Shown: positions 10,441-18,866 of the stretch, in pieces
Layout: each line of letters opens with the position of its first letter
How positions within the stretch are numbered: position 1 is the first letter of the stretch
Origin: Solirubrobacterales bacterium
GTDB taxonomy: Bacteria; Actinomycetota; Thermoleophilia; Solirubrobacterales; Solirubrobacteraceae
Length of the DNA stretch: 64,000 nt
NCBI GenBank assembly: GCA_019240115.1
Contig: JAFAYV010000081.1
Location: forward strand, 1 to 64,000
Reading direction: 5' to 3'
The notes under the pieces: generated by a model
Database searches by the model: none
What the model was told of the DNA's origin: nothing
The model's input: the letters and a program-made list of their open reading frames with translations, nothing else
Translations under genes and position numbers: made by a program

Positions 10441-11916
10441 CTAGTCGTCCTCGAGGACCTCTGCCCGCGTCCGCGCGATCGCCTCGGCGCCGGCGTCGCC
10501 GACGAGCAGCTCCGGGCGCAGCGTGCCGCTCGCGAGCAGGTCGAGCGCCGGGAAACGGCCGATCGAGGCCTGGCCGACGTCGAGCGAGATGACCGTCGTC
10601 TCGCCGCCGAGCGGCGCGGTCGCGGTGGCGATCACGGTCAGCGAGCCGCCGTCGACGTGGTTGCGCGCCGACGCGAGCACGCGTCGCGCGGTCTGCGGGG
10701 TGCAGCCGTCGAGCGTGTCGATCAGCACGACGGCGTCCGCGCCGCGCGTCGCCAGGCGGCGCGCCTGGTCGATGACCGGCTCGACGGCCGCGCTCTGAGC
10801 GTCGGCGGAAGCGGCGAAGCTGACCGCCGCGGCGGGGGCCACCGGGTCGGCGGCCCATTCGGAGATCTCCTCCGGACGCACTCCGACGAGCGCGACGCTG
10901 AGCGTCAGCTCCTCGCGCTCGGCGAGCACGCCCGCGAGGCGGCGCAGCGCCTCGCTCTTGCCGGCGCGGGCCGCGCCGGTGATCGTGACCCGCGAGCCCT
11001 TGCCGAACGGGGTCAGCCACTCGATCGCCTTCAGCGTCGGGTCCTCGGAGCCCACCTTCAGGCGCTCGGAGGGCATCGCCGCGGGCAGGTCGTCGAAGCG
11101 GGTGCTGTCGGCGAGCTCGGACGCGGGGCGGCCGTTGATCGTCTCCACCCGGATGAGCGAGGCGAAGCGTTCAGAGCGACGTGGCGCGCGCCTCGGCCCC
11201 GAGACACGATCGCCGGGGACGAGCTCGCAGCGCTTGACCTGGGCGGAGGAGATGTAGACGTCATCGTCAGAGACCTCGGGCGGATGGGCACGGATGAAGC
11301 CCGAGCCGTTGGCGAGCAGCTCGACGACGCCCTCGGCGGCCGTCTCGTCGCGCTCGCCGTCCTCGTCGCCGCGGTCCGGCGCGCCGGCCTCGCCGTCGCC
11401 GTCGCCAGCGGCACTGCCGCGACCGCGCCCGCCGCGCCGACCCCGGCGCCGCCGCGCGCCGCCGCCATCCTCGTCGTCACCGTCGGCCGAGTCGTCTCTG
11501 GGCTCGCCTTTGGCCTCCGCGGCCGCGGACGCGGACGCGAGGGCGTCGCCCTCGGCCTTCGCGGCCGTGGACGCGGGGGTGTCCCCCTCGGCCTCCGCGG
11601 CCGTGGACGCGGGCTCCGGGGCGGTCTCCGCGGCCGTGGACGCGGCCTCCGGGGCGGTCTCCGCCGCGGAGGCCGCGGCGTCCGCCGCCTTGGCCGAGCG
11701 GCCCCGACCTCGGCCGCCCCTGGCGGTCGCGGGCGCCGGCGCGTCCTGCACGTCGGCCGCCGGGACGCCGTCGCCGCCGGCCTGCTTGTCGATGATCGCG
11801 GCGATCAGCTCGGGACGGCGCAGGCGGCGATAGCCGTCGATCGACAGCTCCGAGGCGATGGCGTGGAGATCGGCGAGCGGGCTCTCGTTCAGAGCGCTGC
11901 GATCGAGTACGGGCAT
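10441..11916 (-). CDS. Divergent transcription terminator Rho-like protein with shortened RNA-binding loops
   Basis: 491 residues: a Rho_N helical domain (1-45), a disordered Ala/Glu- then Arg/Gly-rich insert (50-195) made partly of tandem repeats, a cold-shock RNA-binding domain (196-262), and a RecA-like domain (280-491). The P-loop is GAARAGKS (314-321) where normal Rho has APPKAGKT. RPEE (347-350), Walker B VVLID (396-400), ARN (417-419) and FPALD (455-459) align with Rho. The stretch normally reading DSITRLARAYN plus the Q-loop is replaced by DTLDGCTPQTA, and the R-loop with GTGNME is missing. ATP binding looks possible; normal translocation on RNA looks doubtful. A strong ribosome site (AAGGGGAG) precedes the ATG. 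Confidence 0.88.
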   Translation of the reverse strand: MPVLDRSALNESPLADLHAIASELSIDGYRRLRRPELIAAIIDKQAGGDGVPAADVQDAPAPATARGGRGRGRSAKAADAAASAAETAPEAASTAAETAPEPASTAAEAEGDTPASTAAKAEGDALASASAAAEAKGEPRDDSADGDDEDGGGARRRRGRRGGRGRGSAAGDGDGEAGAPDRGDEDGERDETAAEGVVELLANGSGFIRAHPPEVSDDDVYISSAQVKRCELVPGDRVSGPRRAPRRSERFASLIRVETINGRPASELADSTRFDDLPAAMPSERLKVGSEDPTLKAIEWLTPFGKGSRVTITGAARAGKSEALRRLAGVLAEREELTLSVALVGVRPEEISEWAADPVAPAAAVSFAASADAQSAAVEPVIDQARRLATRGADAVVLIDTLDGCTPQTARRVLASARNHVDGGSLTVIATATAPLGGETTVISLDVGQASIGRFPALDLLASGTLRPELLVGDAGAEAIARTRAEVLEDD

Positions 11917-12009
11917 GGAAGCTCCCCTTTGTGTGCGGTTGATCGGTGGGCTCCGGTCGCGTTGGGCCAGCGACCGGCGATGGCGGCGAGCTTAGCGAGG
12001 CCCGAGGCG

Positions 12010-12912
12010 TCAGGCGCGGGCCCAGCGCAGCGAGTCGGGGATCTCGAGCGCCCGATCGACCTCGAGGTCGCCGCGCAGCGCCGCTTGGACGGTGAGGAAG
12101 TCGGCGGCGGCGGCGATGTCGTGCAGGCGCATGACGTGGGCGCCGACGTCGACGCCGTGGGCGACCCCGGCAAGCGTGCCCGCGAGCCGGTCGCGGGGAC
12201 CACGGCGGGTCAACGCGCCGACGAAGTCCTTGCGCGAGACCGCGAGCAGGAGCGGGCGCGCCAGCGCGTGCAGGTCTTCGAGCGCGCGCAGGACCTCGAC
12301 CGTCTGAGCCGGCGTCTTGGAGAAGTCCGGGCCGGGGTCGAGCATGAGCTGCTCGAAGGCGACCCCCCGGCTGAGCGCGAGCTCGATCCGCGCCTCGAGG
12401 AACAGGCGCACGTCCTCGACGATCCGACCGTCGAGCGCGCGATCGTGCAGGCGCTGCTTGGGCGGGGCGACCGTGTGCATGACGACGAGGCCCGCCCCGC
12501 TGCGAGCACAGACGTCGGCGAGCCCGGGGTCGCGTAGGCCGCTGACGTCGTTGACGATGCAGGCGCCGGCGGCGACGGCGGCGGCGGCGACCGCCGGCTT
12601 GTGGGTGTCGATCGACACGCGCGCGTGGAGCTCGCCGGCGACCCGCTCGATCAGCGGCACGACGCGCTCGATCTCGGTCTCGGCGTCGACCGCCGGGCGG
12701 TCGGTGACCCCTGACTCCCCGCCGATGTCGATCAGGTCGGCGCCCTCGGCGAGCAGCTCGCGGGCGAGGTCGACGCGCTCGTCGAGGCTCTGGTGCAGCC
12801 CGCCGTCGGAGAACGAGTCGGGCGTCGCGTTGACGATTCCCATCAGCAGCGGCCGCCCCCCGAGCGCGAGCGTACCGAGGGTGGTGCGCAGCGGCCGCTC
12901 GGGAGCGGTCAC
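12010..12912 (-). CDS. folP: Dihydropteroate synthase
   Basis: A 300-residue TIM-barrel enzyme that joins p-aminobenzoate to hydroxymethyl-dihydropterin diphosphate in folate synthesis. Visible motifs: MGIVNATPDSFSDGG (near 25-40), DLIDIGGESG, VSIDTHKPAV, VNDVSG, MLDPGPDFSKT, LLAVSRKDFVG, and MRLHDI near the end. The second loop reads GESGVTDRPA instead of the common GESTRPG, a small insertion in a substrate-binding loop that is a known site of sulfonamide effects. The GTG at 12910-12912 overlaps the stop of the sigma-like gene (GTGA) and gives the usual N-terminus. The frame continues upstream only as a shadow of that gene. Confidence 0.93.
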   Translation of the reverse strand: MTAPERPLRTTLGTLALGGRPLLMGIVNATPDSFSDGGLHQSLDERVDLARELLAEGADLIDIGGESGVTDRPAVDAETEIERVVPLIERVAGELHARVSIDTHKPAVAAAAVAAGACIVNDVSGLRDPGLADVCARSGAGLVVMHTVAPPKQRLHDRALDGRIVEDVRLFLEARIELALSRGVAFEQLMLDPGPDFSKTPAQTVEVLRALEDLHALARPLLLAVSRKDFVGALTRRGPRDRLAGTLAGVAHGVDVGAHVMRLHDIAAAADFLTVQAALRGDLEVDRALEIPDSLRWARA

Positions 12913-13523
12913 GGGGCCGAGTCCGCCGACGGCCCCGCGTCGGCGGCGAGCTCCTCCTCGGGACGCCAGGCGCGATAGCACGCCGAGGCCTCGAGGATCG
13001 CCGAGTGCGCTCGCGCGCAGGCCGAGCAGCCGCCGAGATGCACGAGCAGCCAGTCCTCGTCCTCCTCGGAGACCGGCTCGCCGTCGATCCGGCGCGAGAT
13101 CACGCGCAGCGACCGCTCGCGCTGCTCGCACGCCGGCGGACCCTCGGCATCGCGCAGCGCGGCCCGCAGATCGAGCCGCGCCCGGGCCAGCAGCGGCGCG
13201 ACCTCGTCTGAACCGACGTCGAGCACGGTCGCGATCTCATCGTGGGAGAGCCCCATCAGCTCACGCAGCGCCAGCGCCTCCCGCTCGGCCTCGGGCAGCC
13301 CCTCGGCCGCCTCGGCGACCTCGCGCGCGACCGAGCGGCGCAGGTCGCCGGCCTCCTGCAGCGTCAGCTGCGGCGACGGGCGTCGCCCGCGGCAGGCCAG
13401 GACGGCGGCGCGCAGCGACTCCAGCCGATCGCTCTCGCCCGACTCCCGCGCCTGGAGCTCGGCGGCCCGCGCCTCCTCCCCGGAGCCGAGCAGACGCGTG
13501 CAGAGGCCATGCAGTTCTTCCAT
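12909..13523 (-). CDS. Sigma-70 region-4 protein fused to a zinc-finger (ZAS-type) domain
   Basis: 204 residues. Residues 75-123 (LPEAEREALALRELMGLSHD, then a helix-turn-helix ending in LARARLDLRAAL) are a typical ECF sigma region 4. The C-terminal part has C132 and the H162-x3-C166-x2-C169 pattern of zinc-binding anti-sigma domains. The N-terminal 45 residues look like a reduced region 2, without the usual -10-recognition helix. The protein therefore combines sigma-like DNA binding with an anti-sigma-like redox/zinc module. It lies 12 bp after pntB and overlaps folP by 4 bp, so it is probably in the pnt operon. A TAGCCT box 9 nt before the ATG could give an extra leaderless transcript. Confidence 0.75.
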   Translation of the reverse strand: MEELHGLCTRLLGSGEEARAAELQARESGESDRLESLRAAVLACRGRRPSPQLTLQEAGDLRRSVAREVAEAAEGLPEAEREALALRELMGLSHDEIATVLDVGSDEVAPLLARARLDLRAALRDAEGPPACEQRERSLRVISRRIDGEPVSEEDEDWLLVHLGGCSACARAHSAILEASACYRAWRPEEELAADAGPSADSAP

Positions 13524-13535
13524 CCCAGCGCGAGG

Positions 13536-14981
13536 CTACAGCGCCTGGACCTCCGCGGTGACCTCGGACACCGAGGCCTTGGCGTCGCCGAACAGGAGCG
13601 AGGTCTTGTCGTCGTAGAAGAGCGGATTGTCGATGCCGGCGAAGCCCGAGGCCATCGAGCGCTTCAGGACGATCACCGCCGAGGATCGGTCGACCTCGAG
13701 GATCGGCATGCCGTAGATCGGCGATCCCGGCTCGTTCCGGGCCGCCGGGTTGGTCACGTCGTTGGCGCCGATGACGAGCGTCACGTCGGTGCGGGGGAAC
13801 TCGGGATTGATGTCGTCCATCTCGCGGAGCAGGTCGTAGGGGACGTCGGCCTCGGCGAGGAGCACGTTCATGTGGCCGGGCATGCGGCCGGCGACCGGAT
13901 GGATGGCGTACTTGACCTCGACGCCCTTGGCCTCGAGGGCGCGCTCGAGCTCGCGGACCGCGTGCTGGGCCTGCGCGACCGCGAGGCCGTAGCCCGGCGC
14001 GATCACGACGTGGCGCGCGTAGCTGAGCTGGATGGCGACGTCCTGGGCGCTCGTCGAGCGAACCGTGCCCTCGGTCTCCCCCGCGCTTGAGACCGGCGCT
14101 CCGACGGCGCCGCCGAACCCGCCGGCGACGATCGCCGGAACCGAGCGATTCATCGCCTTGGCCATCTGGTCGGTGAGGATCGTGCCCGAGGCGCCGACGA
14201 TCATGCCGGCGACGATCATCACCGGGTTGGAGAGCGCGAGGCCCGTCGCCGCCGCCGACAGGCCGGTGAACGCGTTCAGCAGCGAGATGACCACGGGCAT
14301 GTCGGCACCGCCGATCGGCAGGACGACCATGTTCCCGAGCACCGCGGAGACGCCGAGGATGCCGACGATGAACAGCAGCTCGGAATGGGTCCCGGAGGCG
14401 AGCACGACCGCGACCGCGACCGCGACGACGAGCAGGGCGACGTTGATCACCGCCTGCCCGGGCAGCTTGATCGGGCGCCCGGGGAGGATCTCCTGCAGCT
14501 TGCCGAACGCGATGTTCGATCCCCAGAAGGAGATCGAGCCGATGATCGCGCCGAACAGCTCGAACCCCTCGGCACGCAGCGGCCAGCCGCCGGTGGCGGG
14601 GGGGTGGTGGGCGGGCACGAATCCATGGCGGTACTCGACCCACGCGATGAGCGCCACCGCTCCGCCGCCGACGCCGTTGAACAACGCCACCATCTGCGGC
14701 ATCGCGGTCATCTTGACGTTGCGCGCCGCGGGGACGCCGACGGCGGTCCCGATGAGCAGGCCGACGACGATCAGCACGACCGTGCCCGACCCGTGGAACT
14801 CGCCGTGGCGCAGCAGGGTGGCCGCGACCGCCACCGCCATCCCGACGGCCGCGATCTTGTTGCCCCGAACCGCCGTCCGCGGCCCGGTGAGCCCGCTCAT
14901 CCCGTAGATCATCAGCCCGAAGGCGACGATGTAGGCGGCGTCGATGAAATCGGTGCTCTGTAGGAAGATGCCGGCGATCAC
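13536..14981 (-). CDS. pntB: NAD(P) transhydrogenase subunit beta
   Basis: 481 residues. Eight to nine membrane helices (about 1-280) carry the proton channel, and a soluble NADP(H)-binding domain III fills residues 290-481. Domain III shows VVIAPGYGLAVAQAQHAV, the HPVAGRMPGHMNVLLAEA loop and the DVTLVIGANDVTNPAA motif. With the alpha subunits it uses the proton gradient to reduce NADP+ with NADH. Its ATG overlaps the end of pntAB by 4 bp (ATGA). Confidence 0.96.
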   Translation of the reverse strand: MIAGIFLQSTDFIDAAYIVAFGLMIYGMSGLTGPRTAVRGNKIAAVGMAVAVAATLLRHGEFHGSGTVVLIVVGLLIGTAVGVPAARNVKMTAMPQMVALFNGVGGGAVALIAWVEYRHGFVPAHHPPATGGWPLRAEGFELFGAIIGSISFWGSNIAFGKLQEILPGRPIKLPGQAVINVALLVVAVAVAVVLASGTHSELLFIVGILGVSAVLGNMVVLPIGGADMPVVISLLNAFTGLSAAATGLALSNPVMIVAGMIVGASGTILTDQMAKAMNRSVPAIVAGGFGGAVGAPVSSAGETEGTVRSTSAQDVAIQLSYARHVVIAPGYGLAVAQAQHAVRELERALEAKGVEVKYAIHPVAGRMPGHMNVLLAEADVPYDLLREMDDINPEFPRTDVTLVIGANDVTNPAARNEPGSPIYGMPILEVDRSSAVIVLKRSMASGFAGIDNPLFYDDKTSLLFGDAKASVSEVTAEVQAL

Positions 14982-15304
14982 GTCGCCTCTTCCTCGGCGG
15001 CGGCCGTCTCCTCGGGCGTCGGCGGCTCCTTGGACTTGAACATGCCGAGCATGCGGTCGGTGACCAGGAAGCCGCCGATGACGTTGATCGTCCCGAACGC
15101 GACGGCGATGACGAGCAGCACCTTCTCGAGCACGCCGCTCGACTCCGACAGCAGCAGCAGGCCGCCGAGGACGACGATGCCGTGGATCGCGTTGGTCCCC
15201 GACATCAGCGGCGTGTGCAGCGTGTTCGGGACCCTGGAGATGACCGCGAAGCCGACGAAGCCGGCGAGGACGAGGATCGCGATGTCGACGACGAGGCGAT
15301 CCAT
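14978..15304 (-). CDS. pntAB: NAD(P) transhydrogenase subunit alpha part 2
   Basis: A 108-residue membrane protein with three helices (VDIAILVLAGFVGFAVISRV, then a segment with HTPLMSGTNAIHGIVVLGGL, then a third helix) and a short acidic tail. The SGTNAIHGI motif is diagnostic for the small alpha subunit of three-part transhydrogenases such as that of Rhodospirillum rubrum. It overlaps the pntAA stop by 1 bp (TGATG) and pntB by 4 bp. Confidence 0.95.
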   Translation of the reverse strand: MDRLVVDIAILVLAGFVGFAVISRVPNTLHTPLMSGTNAIHGIVVLGGLLLLSESSGVLEKVLLVIAVAFGTINVIGGFLVTDRMLGMFKSKEPPTPEETAAAEEEAT

Positions 15305-16452
15305 CAGCCGTCGGTCACCTCCGAGGCGCCCGCCGCCGCGCGCGCGCCCTCGTTGACGATCTCGCCGTCGCGGGTGATGCAGGCGCCGGCGATCACCTCG
15401 TCGTCGAAGTCGAGCGACAACTCGCCCTCCTGCGAGACCATCAGCCCGAGCAGCGCCTGGAGGTTGCGGGCGTAGAGCTGGGAGGCGTGCTCGGCCATCG
15501 TGCTCGGGACGTTCAGCGGCGCGAGGACCTTGACGTCGTGGACGACGACCGACTCGCCGGCCTCCGACACCTCGCAGTTGCCGCCGGACTCGCCGGCGAG
15601 GTCGACGATCACCGAGCCGGGCTTCATCAGCTCGACGGCCCGCTCGGTGACGAGGATCGGCGCGCGGCGGCCGGGGACCTGAGCGGTGGTGATGACGACG
15701 TCGACCTTGCCGATCGCCTCGGCCATCAGCTCCTGCTGGCGCGACTGCTGCTCGGCGCTCAGCTCCCGCGCGTACCCGCCGGCGCCCTCGAGGTCCTCGC
15801 CGAGGTCGAACTCGAGGAAGGTGGCGCCGAGCGACTCGACCTGCTCCTTGACGGCGGCGCGAACGTCGAAGCCCTGGACGACGGCGCCGAGACGCCGGGC
15901 GGTGGCGATCGCCTGCAGGCCGGCGACGCCCGCGCCGAGCACGAGCACGGTCGCCGGGCGGATCGTGCCCGCCGCGGTCATCAGCATCGGATAGAAGCGG
16001 CCGAGCTCCTGGGCGCCGATGAGCGCCGAGCGATAGCCGGCGATGTTGGCCTGCGACGAGAGGGCGTCCATCGACTGGGCGCGACTGATGCGGGGCACCG
16101 CCTCGAGCGCGAAGCTCGTCACCCCCGTGGCCGCAATCGCGCGGATGCCCTCGCCGTTGGTCAGCGGCCCCAGGAACCCGATCAGCACCCCGTGCCCGCT
16201 CAGCTGCTCGATCTCGCGCGCGTCCGGCGCGGCGACCTTGAGGACGACCTCGGCGCCGAGGGCGGCGGCCGCACCGTCGGCGAGCTGCCCGCCGGCGTCG
16301 GCGAACGCCTCGTCGGGGATGAGCGCCCCGTCGCCGGCCCCTCGCTCCACGATGACCTCGTGGCCCTGGCCGGTCAGCTTGCCGACGACCTCGGGGACGA
16401 GGGCGACGCGGCGCTCGCCCTCCGCCGTCTCCTTCGGGATTCCGATGCGCAT
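15304..16452 (-). CDS. pntAA: NAD(P) transhydrogenase subunit alpha part 1
   Basis: 382 residues with the alanine dehydrogenase/PNT fold: MRIGIPKETAEGERRVALVP at the start, a second domain with the NAD-binding glycine loop VLVLGAGVAGLQAIATARRLG, and the RAPILVTERAVELMKPGSVI segment. It binds NAD(H) in the cytoplasm and docks on PntB. The ATG at 16450-16452 was chosen because it starts the conserved GIPKE motif; 23 extra upstream codons are not conserved in character. A TACCCT box lies 10 nt upstream. It is the first gene of pntAA-pntAB-pntB. Confidence 0.95.
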   Translation of the reverse strand: MRIGIPKETAEGERRVALVPEVVGKLTGQGHEVIVERGAGDGALIPDEAFADAGGQLADGAAAALGAEVVLKVAAPDAREIEQLSGHGVLIGFLGPLTNGEGIRAIAATGVTSFALEAVPRISRAQSMDALSSQANIAGYRSALIGAQELGRFYPMLMTAAGTIRPATVLVLGAGVAGLQAIATARRLGAVVQGFDVRAAVKEQVESLGATFLEFDLGEDLEGAGGYARELSAEQQSRQQELMAEAIGKVDVVITTAQVPGRRAPILVTERAVELMKPGSVIVDLAGESGGNCEVSEAGESVVVHDVKVLAPLNVPSTMAEHASQLYARNLQALLGLMVSQEGELSLDFDDEVIAGACITRDGEIVNEGARAAAGASEVTDG

Positions 16453-16480
16453 GCGGCGCCAGAGGGTATAGGGCGCGGCC

Positions 16481-17377
16481 TCAGGACCGTGGGCGCAGCG
16501 GCACCGGGATGCGGTCGGCACCCCGGACGGCGAGAGCGTAGTGGTCGTGCAGCGCGCCGGGTGCCAAGGCGGCAGCCGCGGCGCGCACCCCGGCGGCGTC
16601 GGTCCCGGTGATCAGCCACGTCGGGACCGAGGCGCTGTCGGCGGTGGCGGCGACCAGCCCGGTCCCGGCCCCGAGGGTGCGCACCACTCGCCCGTCGGGG
16701 TCCAGCAGCTGCAGCGTGCCGCCGCGGGCGCCGGCGAAGCGGGCGTACACGCCGCTGGCCCCCGGCCCGTGGGCGATCAGCGCGCCGGCGAGCTGGCTGC
16801 CGAGCTCGCTCCAGGTGCCGACGACCACCCCGAGGGTGTCGGGACCCGAGCCGGTGCCGATGAACTGGCTCGAGACCGGGACACGCGCCGCGCCGAGCGC
16901 CGCCGTGACCCGATGGCAGGCCGCGGAGACGCCGCCGGCGCACTCGACGGTCACCGGATAGCGCTTGCCGCCGAAGCCGTGCAGGAAGGGCTCGGGGAAC
17001 GCGCCGACCACCGCCCGGACCGACCCGGCGGCGTGCATGTCCCACCAGATCTGATCGCCGGGATGGACCGCGACCGCGCCCGGCGCCCGGGTGACCGCGA
17101 TGCCGTTGACCGACACCGACCAGTCGCCCGCGCGGCCGCCGATCGAGGTCACCTCCCGGCCTCCGCGGCCCGTGCCGACCGCGAAGGACCGGCGCAGCAG
17201 GCCCAGCAGCGTCGGAGAGCCGCGGAGCCGCGCGACCGACGTCGCGCTCACCAGCCGGGCGCCGAAGTCCTCGGTGACGCGCAGCCCCACCCGGTGCGCC
17301 CCGGGAGCCGAGCCCAGGCCGCAGCCGGCGCAGGCGACCGCGACGAGCGCGGCGGCGGCCACTCGGATCACGCTCAC
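16481..17377 (-). CDS. Probable lipoprotein with a DUF4430-like domain
   Basis: 298 residues. A short N-terminal export signal (VIRVAAAALVAVACAGC) ends in a cysteine, although its lipobox is imperfect. Residues of about 60-130 contain GDWSVSVNGIAV and VHPGDQIWWDM, the pattern of DUF4430, a fold shared with the C-terminal domain of transcobalamin. The rest has no family I recognise. The gene is divergent from a cob(I)alamin adenosyltransferase with only 26 bp between start codons, which suggests a role in cobalamin capture at the membrane (inference). A TACGGT box lies 7 nt before the GTG start, with no ribosome site. Confidence 0.65.
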   Translation of the reverse strand: MSVIRVAAAALVAVACAGCGLGSAPGAHRVGLRVTEDFGARLVSATSVARLRGSPTLLGLLRRSFAVGTGRGGREVTSIGGRAGDWSVSVNGIAVTRAPGAVAVHPGDQIWWDMHAAGSVRAVVGAFPEPFLHGFGGKRYPVTVECAGGVSAACHRVTAALGAARVPVSSQFIGTGSGPDTLGVVVGTWSELGSQLAGALIAHGPGASGVYARFAGARGGTLQLLDPDGRVVRTLGAGTGLVAATADSASVPTWLITGTDAAGVRAAAAALAPGALHDHYALAVRGADRIPVPLRPRS

Positions 17378-17384
17378 CCCATCG

Positions 17385-17394
17385 ACCGTACACT
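17385..17394. promoter_or_regulatory. Overlapping divergent -10 boxes
   Basis: On the minus strand TACGGT (17385-17390) lies 7 nt before the lipoprotein GTG. On the plus strand TACACT (17389-17394) lies 9 nt before the adenosyltransferase GTG. The boxes share two bases, so the promoters cannot both be occupied at once. Confidence 0.45.
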
Positions 17395-17403
17395 CGGCGG
17401 GTC

Positions 17404-17958
17404 GTGACCGTGAACCTCACCCGGATCTACACGCGCCTGGGCGATGGCGGCGAGACGCACCTGGGCGACATGAGCCGCGTGCCCAAGACCCACCCCCGGA
17501 TCGAGGCGTTCGGCACCGTCGACGAGCTCAACGCCCAGATCGGCCTCGCGCTGGCGATCGCCCAGCCGCCCGACCCTCACGCCGAGTGGCTGCGGCGGAT
17601 CCAGAACGACCTGTTCGACGTCGGCGCCGACCTCGCGGCCCCCGCCTCGGCCGACCGGGAGCGACTCCGCGTGCTGCCCGTCCAGACGCGGTGGCTGGAG
17701 GAGCGCTGCGACGAGGTCAACGCGACGCTTGACCCGCTGAAGTCCTTCGTGCTGCCGGGAGGCACGCCCGCGGGCGCCCACCTGCACGTGTGCCGCACGA
17801 TCTGCCGGCGCGCCGAGCGCGCCGCGATCGCCTGCGGCGAGGACGCGAGCCCCGAGGTCGTGCGCTACCTGAACCGCCTCTCGGACCTCCTCTTCATCCT
17901 CAGCCGCGCGGTCAACGGCACGGCCGAGCCGCTCTGGGAGCCGGGCCGGTACCGATAG
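17404..17958 (+). CDS. Cob(I)alamin adenosyltransferase, PduO/MmaB type
   Basis: 184 residues. The family motifs are IYTRLGDGGETHLGD (ATP-binding N-terminus), RIEAFGTVDELNAQIGLAL, CRRAERAAI-type (ICRRAERAAIACGED) and YLNRLSDLLFILSRAVN. The enzyme transfers the adenosyl group of ATP to cob(I)alamin, making coenzyme B12 in the cytoplasm. It starts with GTG after a TACACT box. It ends 4 bp from the convergent PAP2 gene. Its product or its substrate pool is relevant to the MttB-type corrinoid methyltransferase at 61.8 kb. Confidence 0.94.
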   Translation: MTVNLTRIYTRLGDGGETHLGDMSRVPKTHPRIEAFGTVDELNAQIGLALAIAQPPDPHAEWLRRIQNDLFDVGADLAAPASADRERLRVLPVQTRWLEERCDEVNATLDPLKSFVLPGGTPAGAHLHVCRTICRRAERAAIACGEDASPEVVRYLNRLSDLLFILSRAVNGTAEPLWEPGRYR

Positions 17959-17962
17959 GCCG

Positions 17963-18832
17963 TCAGGGCCGGCGCAGGACGAGCATCAGCCCCGAGGCGA
18001 GCGAGATCCCGAGAGCGCCGATCGCGGCCGCGCCGACGACGAACGCCGAGTGCACGCGCGCGTACTCGATGACCTCGTGGGGGCGGGCAAGCGCCACCGC
18101 GCCGGCGAGCGCCGCCGCCAGCGCCAGCAGCACGGCCGCGGGAGCGAGCGCCTCGCGCAGGGAGAACGCGGGGCGGCCCCCGCCGGGGGCGATCCGGGGC
18201 ACGGGGCGGGGCCGCCGCGCCTCGTACAGCGACAGCCCCGCGACGCCGAGCAGCGTCCACGTCGTCGCGACCAGGAAGCCGCCGAGGACGTCGGACGGGT
18301 AGTGCCAGCCGAGCTCGAGGAACGAGTAGCAGACCGCGATCGCGAAGCTGCTCATCGCCGTGGCGACCATGGGACGCCGTCGCGCGGGCGCGGCGATGAC
18401 CGCGCACAGCGCCAGCGACATCGCCGCGGTGGCGTGGCCGCTCGGCCACGTGGCGTCGCCGAGCGGGCTCCACGACACCGGGTCGCGCGGCGCGGCGAGC
18501 ACCGGCTTGAGCAGCTGCGTGGTCTCGTTGGCGCCGAGGAGGATGATCCCGAGGGTCACCGCGACCCGGGGGCGTCCGCGCAGCAGCGCGACGAGCACCG
18601 GCACGCACGCGAGCGCGACGTACTGATGAGGATCGCAGAGATCGGCGATCCAGGAGGTGATGCGGTCCAGGCGCGGGCGGTGCAGCTCGGCGAAGCCCGA
18701 GAGGATCGACACGTCGGCGCGCTTGACCGGACCCACGTAGTGGGCCACGACCCACGTCGCCAGCAGCAGCAGAACCCCCGCGGCCGCACCGATCAGCGCC
18801 ATCCGAGCGCGTCGGGGCATGGCTGTGACCAT
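17963..18832 (-). CDS. PAP2-family membrane phosphatase
   Basis: 289 residues with about seven membrane helices. The PAP2 signature is partly kept: KPVLAAPRDP (motif 1, K and R present), PSGHATAAMSLAL (motif 2) and SFLELGWHYPSDVLGG (motif 3, with the His and Asp). In motif 3 the usual SR pair is SF, so a phosphate-binding arginine is missing. Two extra helices follow at the C-terminus. Such enzymes dephosphorylate lipid phosphates such as undecaprenyl diphosphate or phosphatidate. A TACTCT box lies 8 nt before the ATG at 18830-18832, which supports this start over the second Met four codons later. Confidence 0.85.
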   Translation of the reverse strand: MVTAMPRRARMALIGAAAGVLLLLATWVVAHYVGPVKRADVSILSGFAELHRPRLDRITSWIADLCDPHQYVALACVPVLVALLRGRPRVAVTLGIILLGANETTQLLKPVLAAPRDPVSWSPLGDATWPSGHATAAMSLALCAVIAAPARRRPMVATAMSSFAIAVCYSFLELGWHYPSDVLGGFLVATTWTLLGVAGLSLYEARRPRPVPRIAPGGGRPAFSLREALAPAAVLLALAAALAGAVALARPHEVIEYARVHSAFVVGAAAIGALGISLASGLMLVLRRP

Positions 18833-18866
18833 CTCGACTCAGAGTAGCCGAGAAGCTGAGGCGAAA

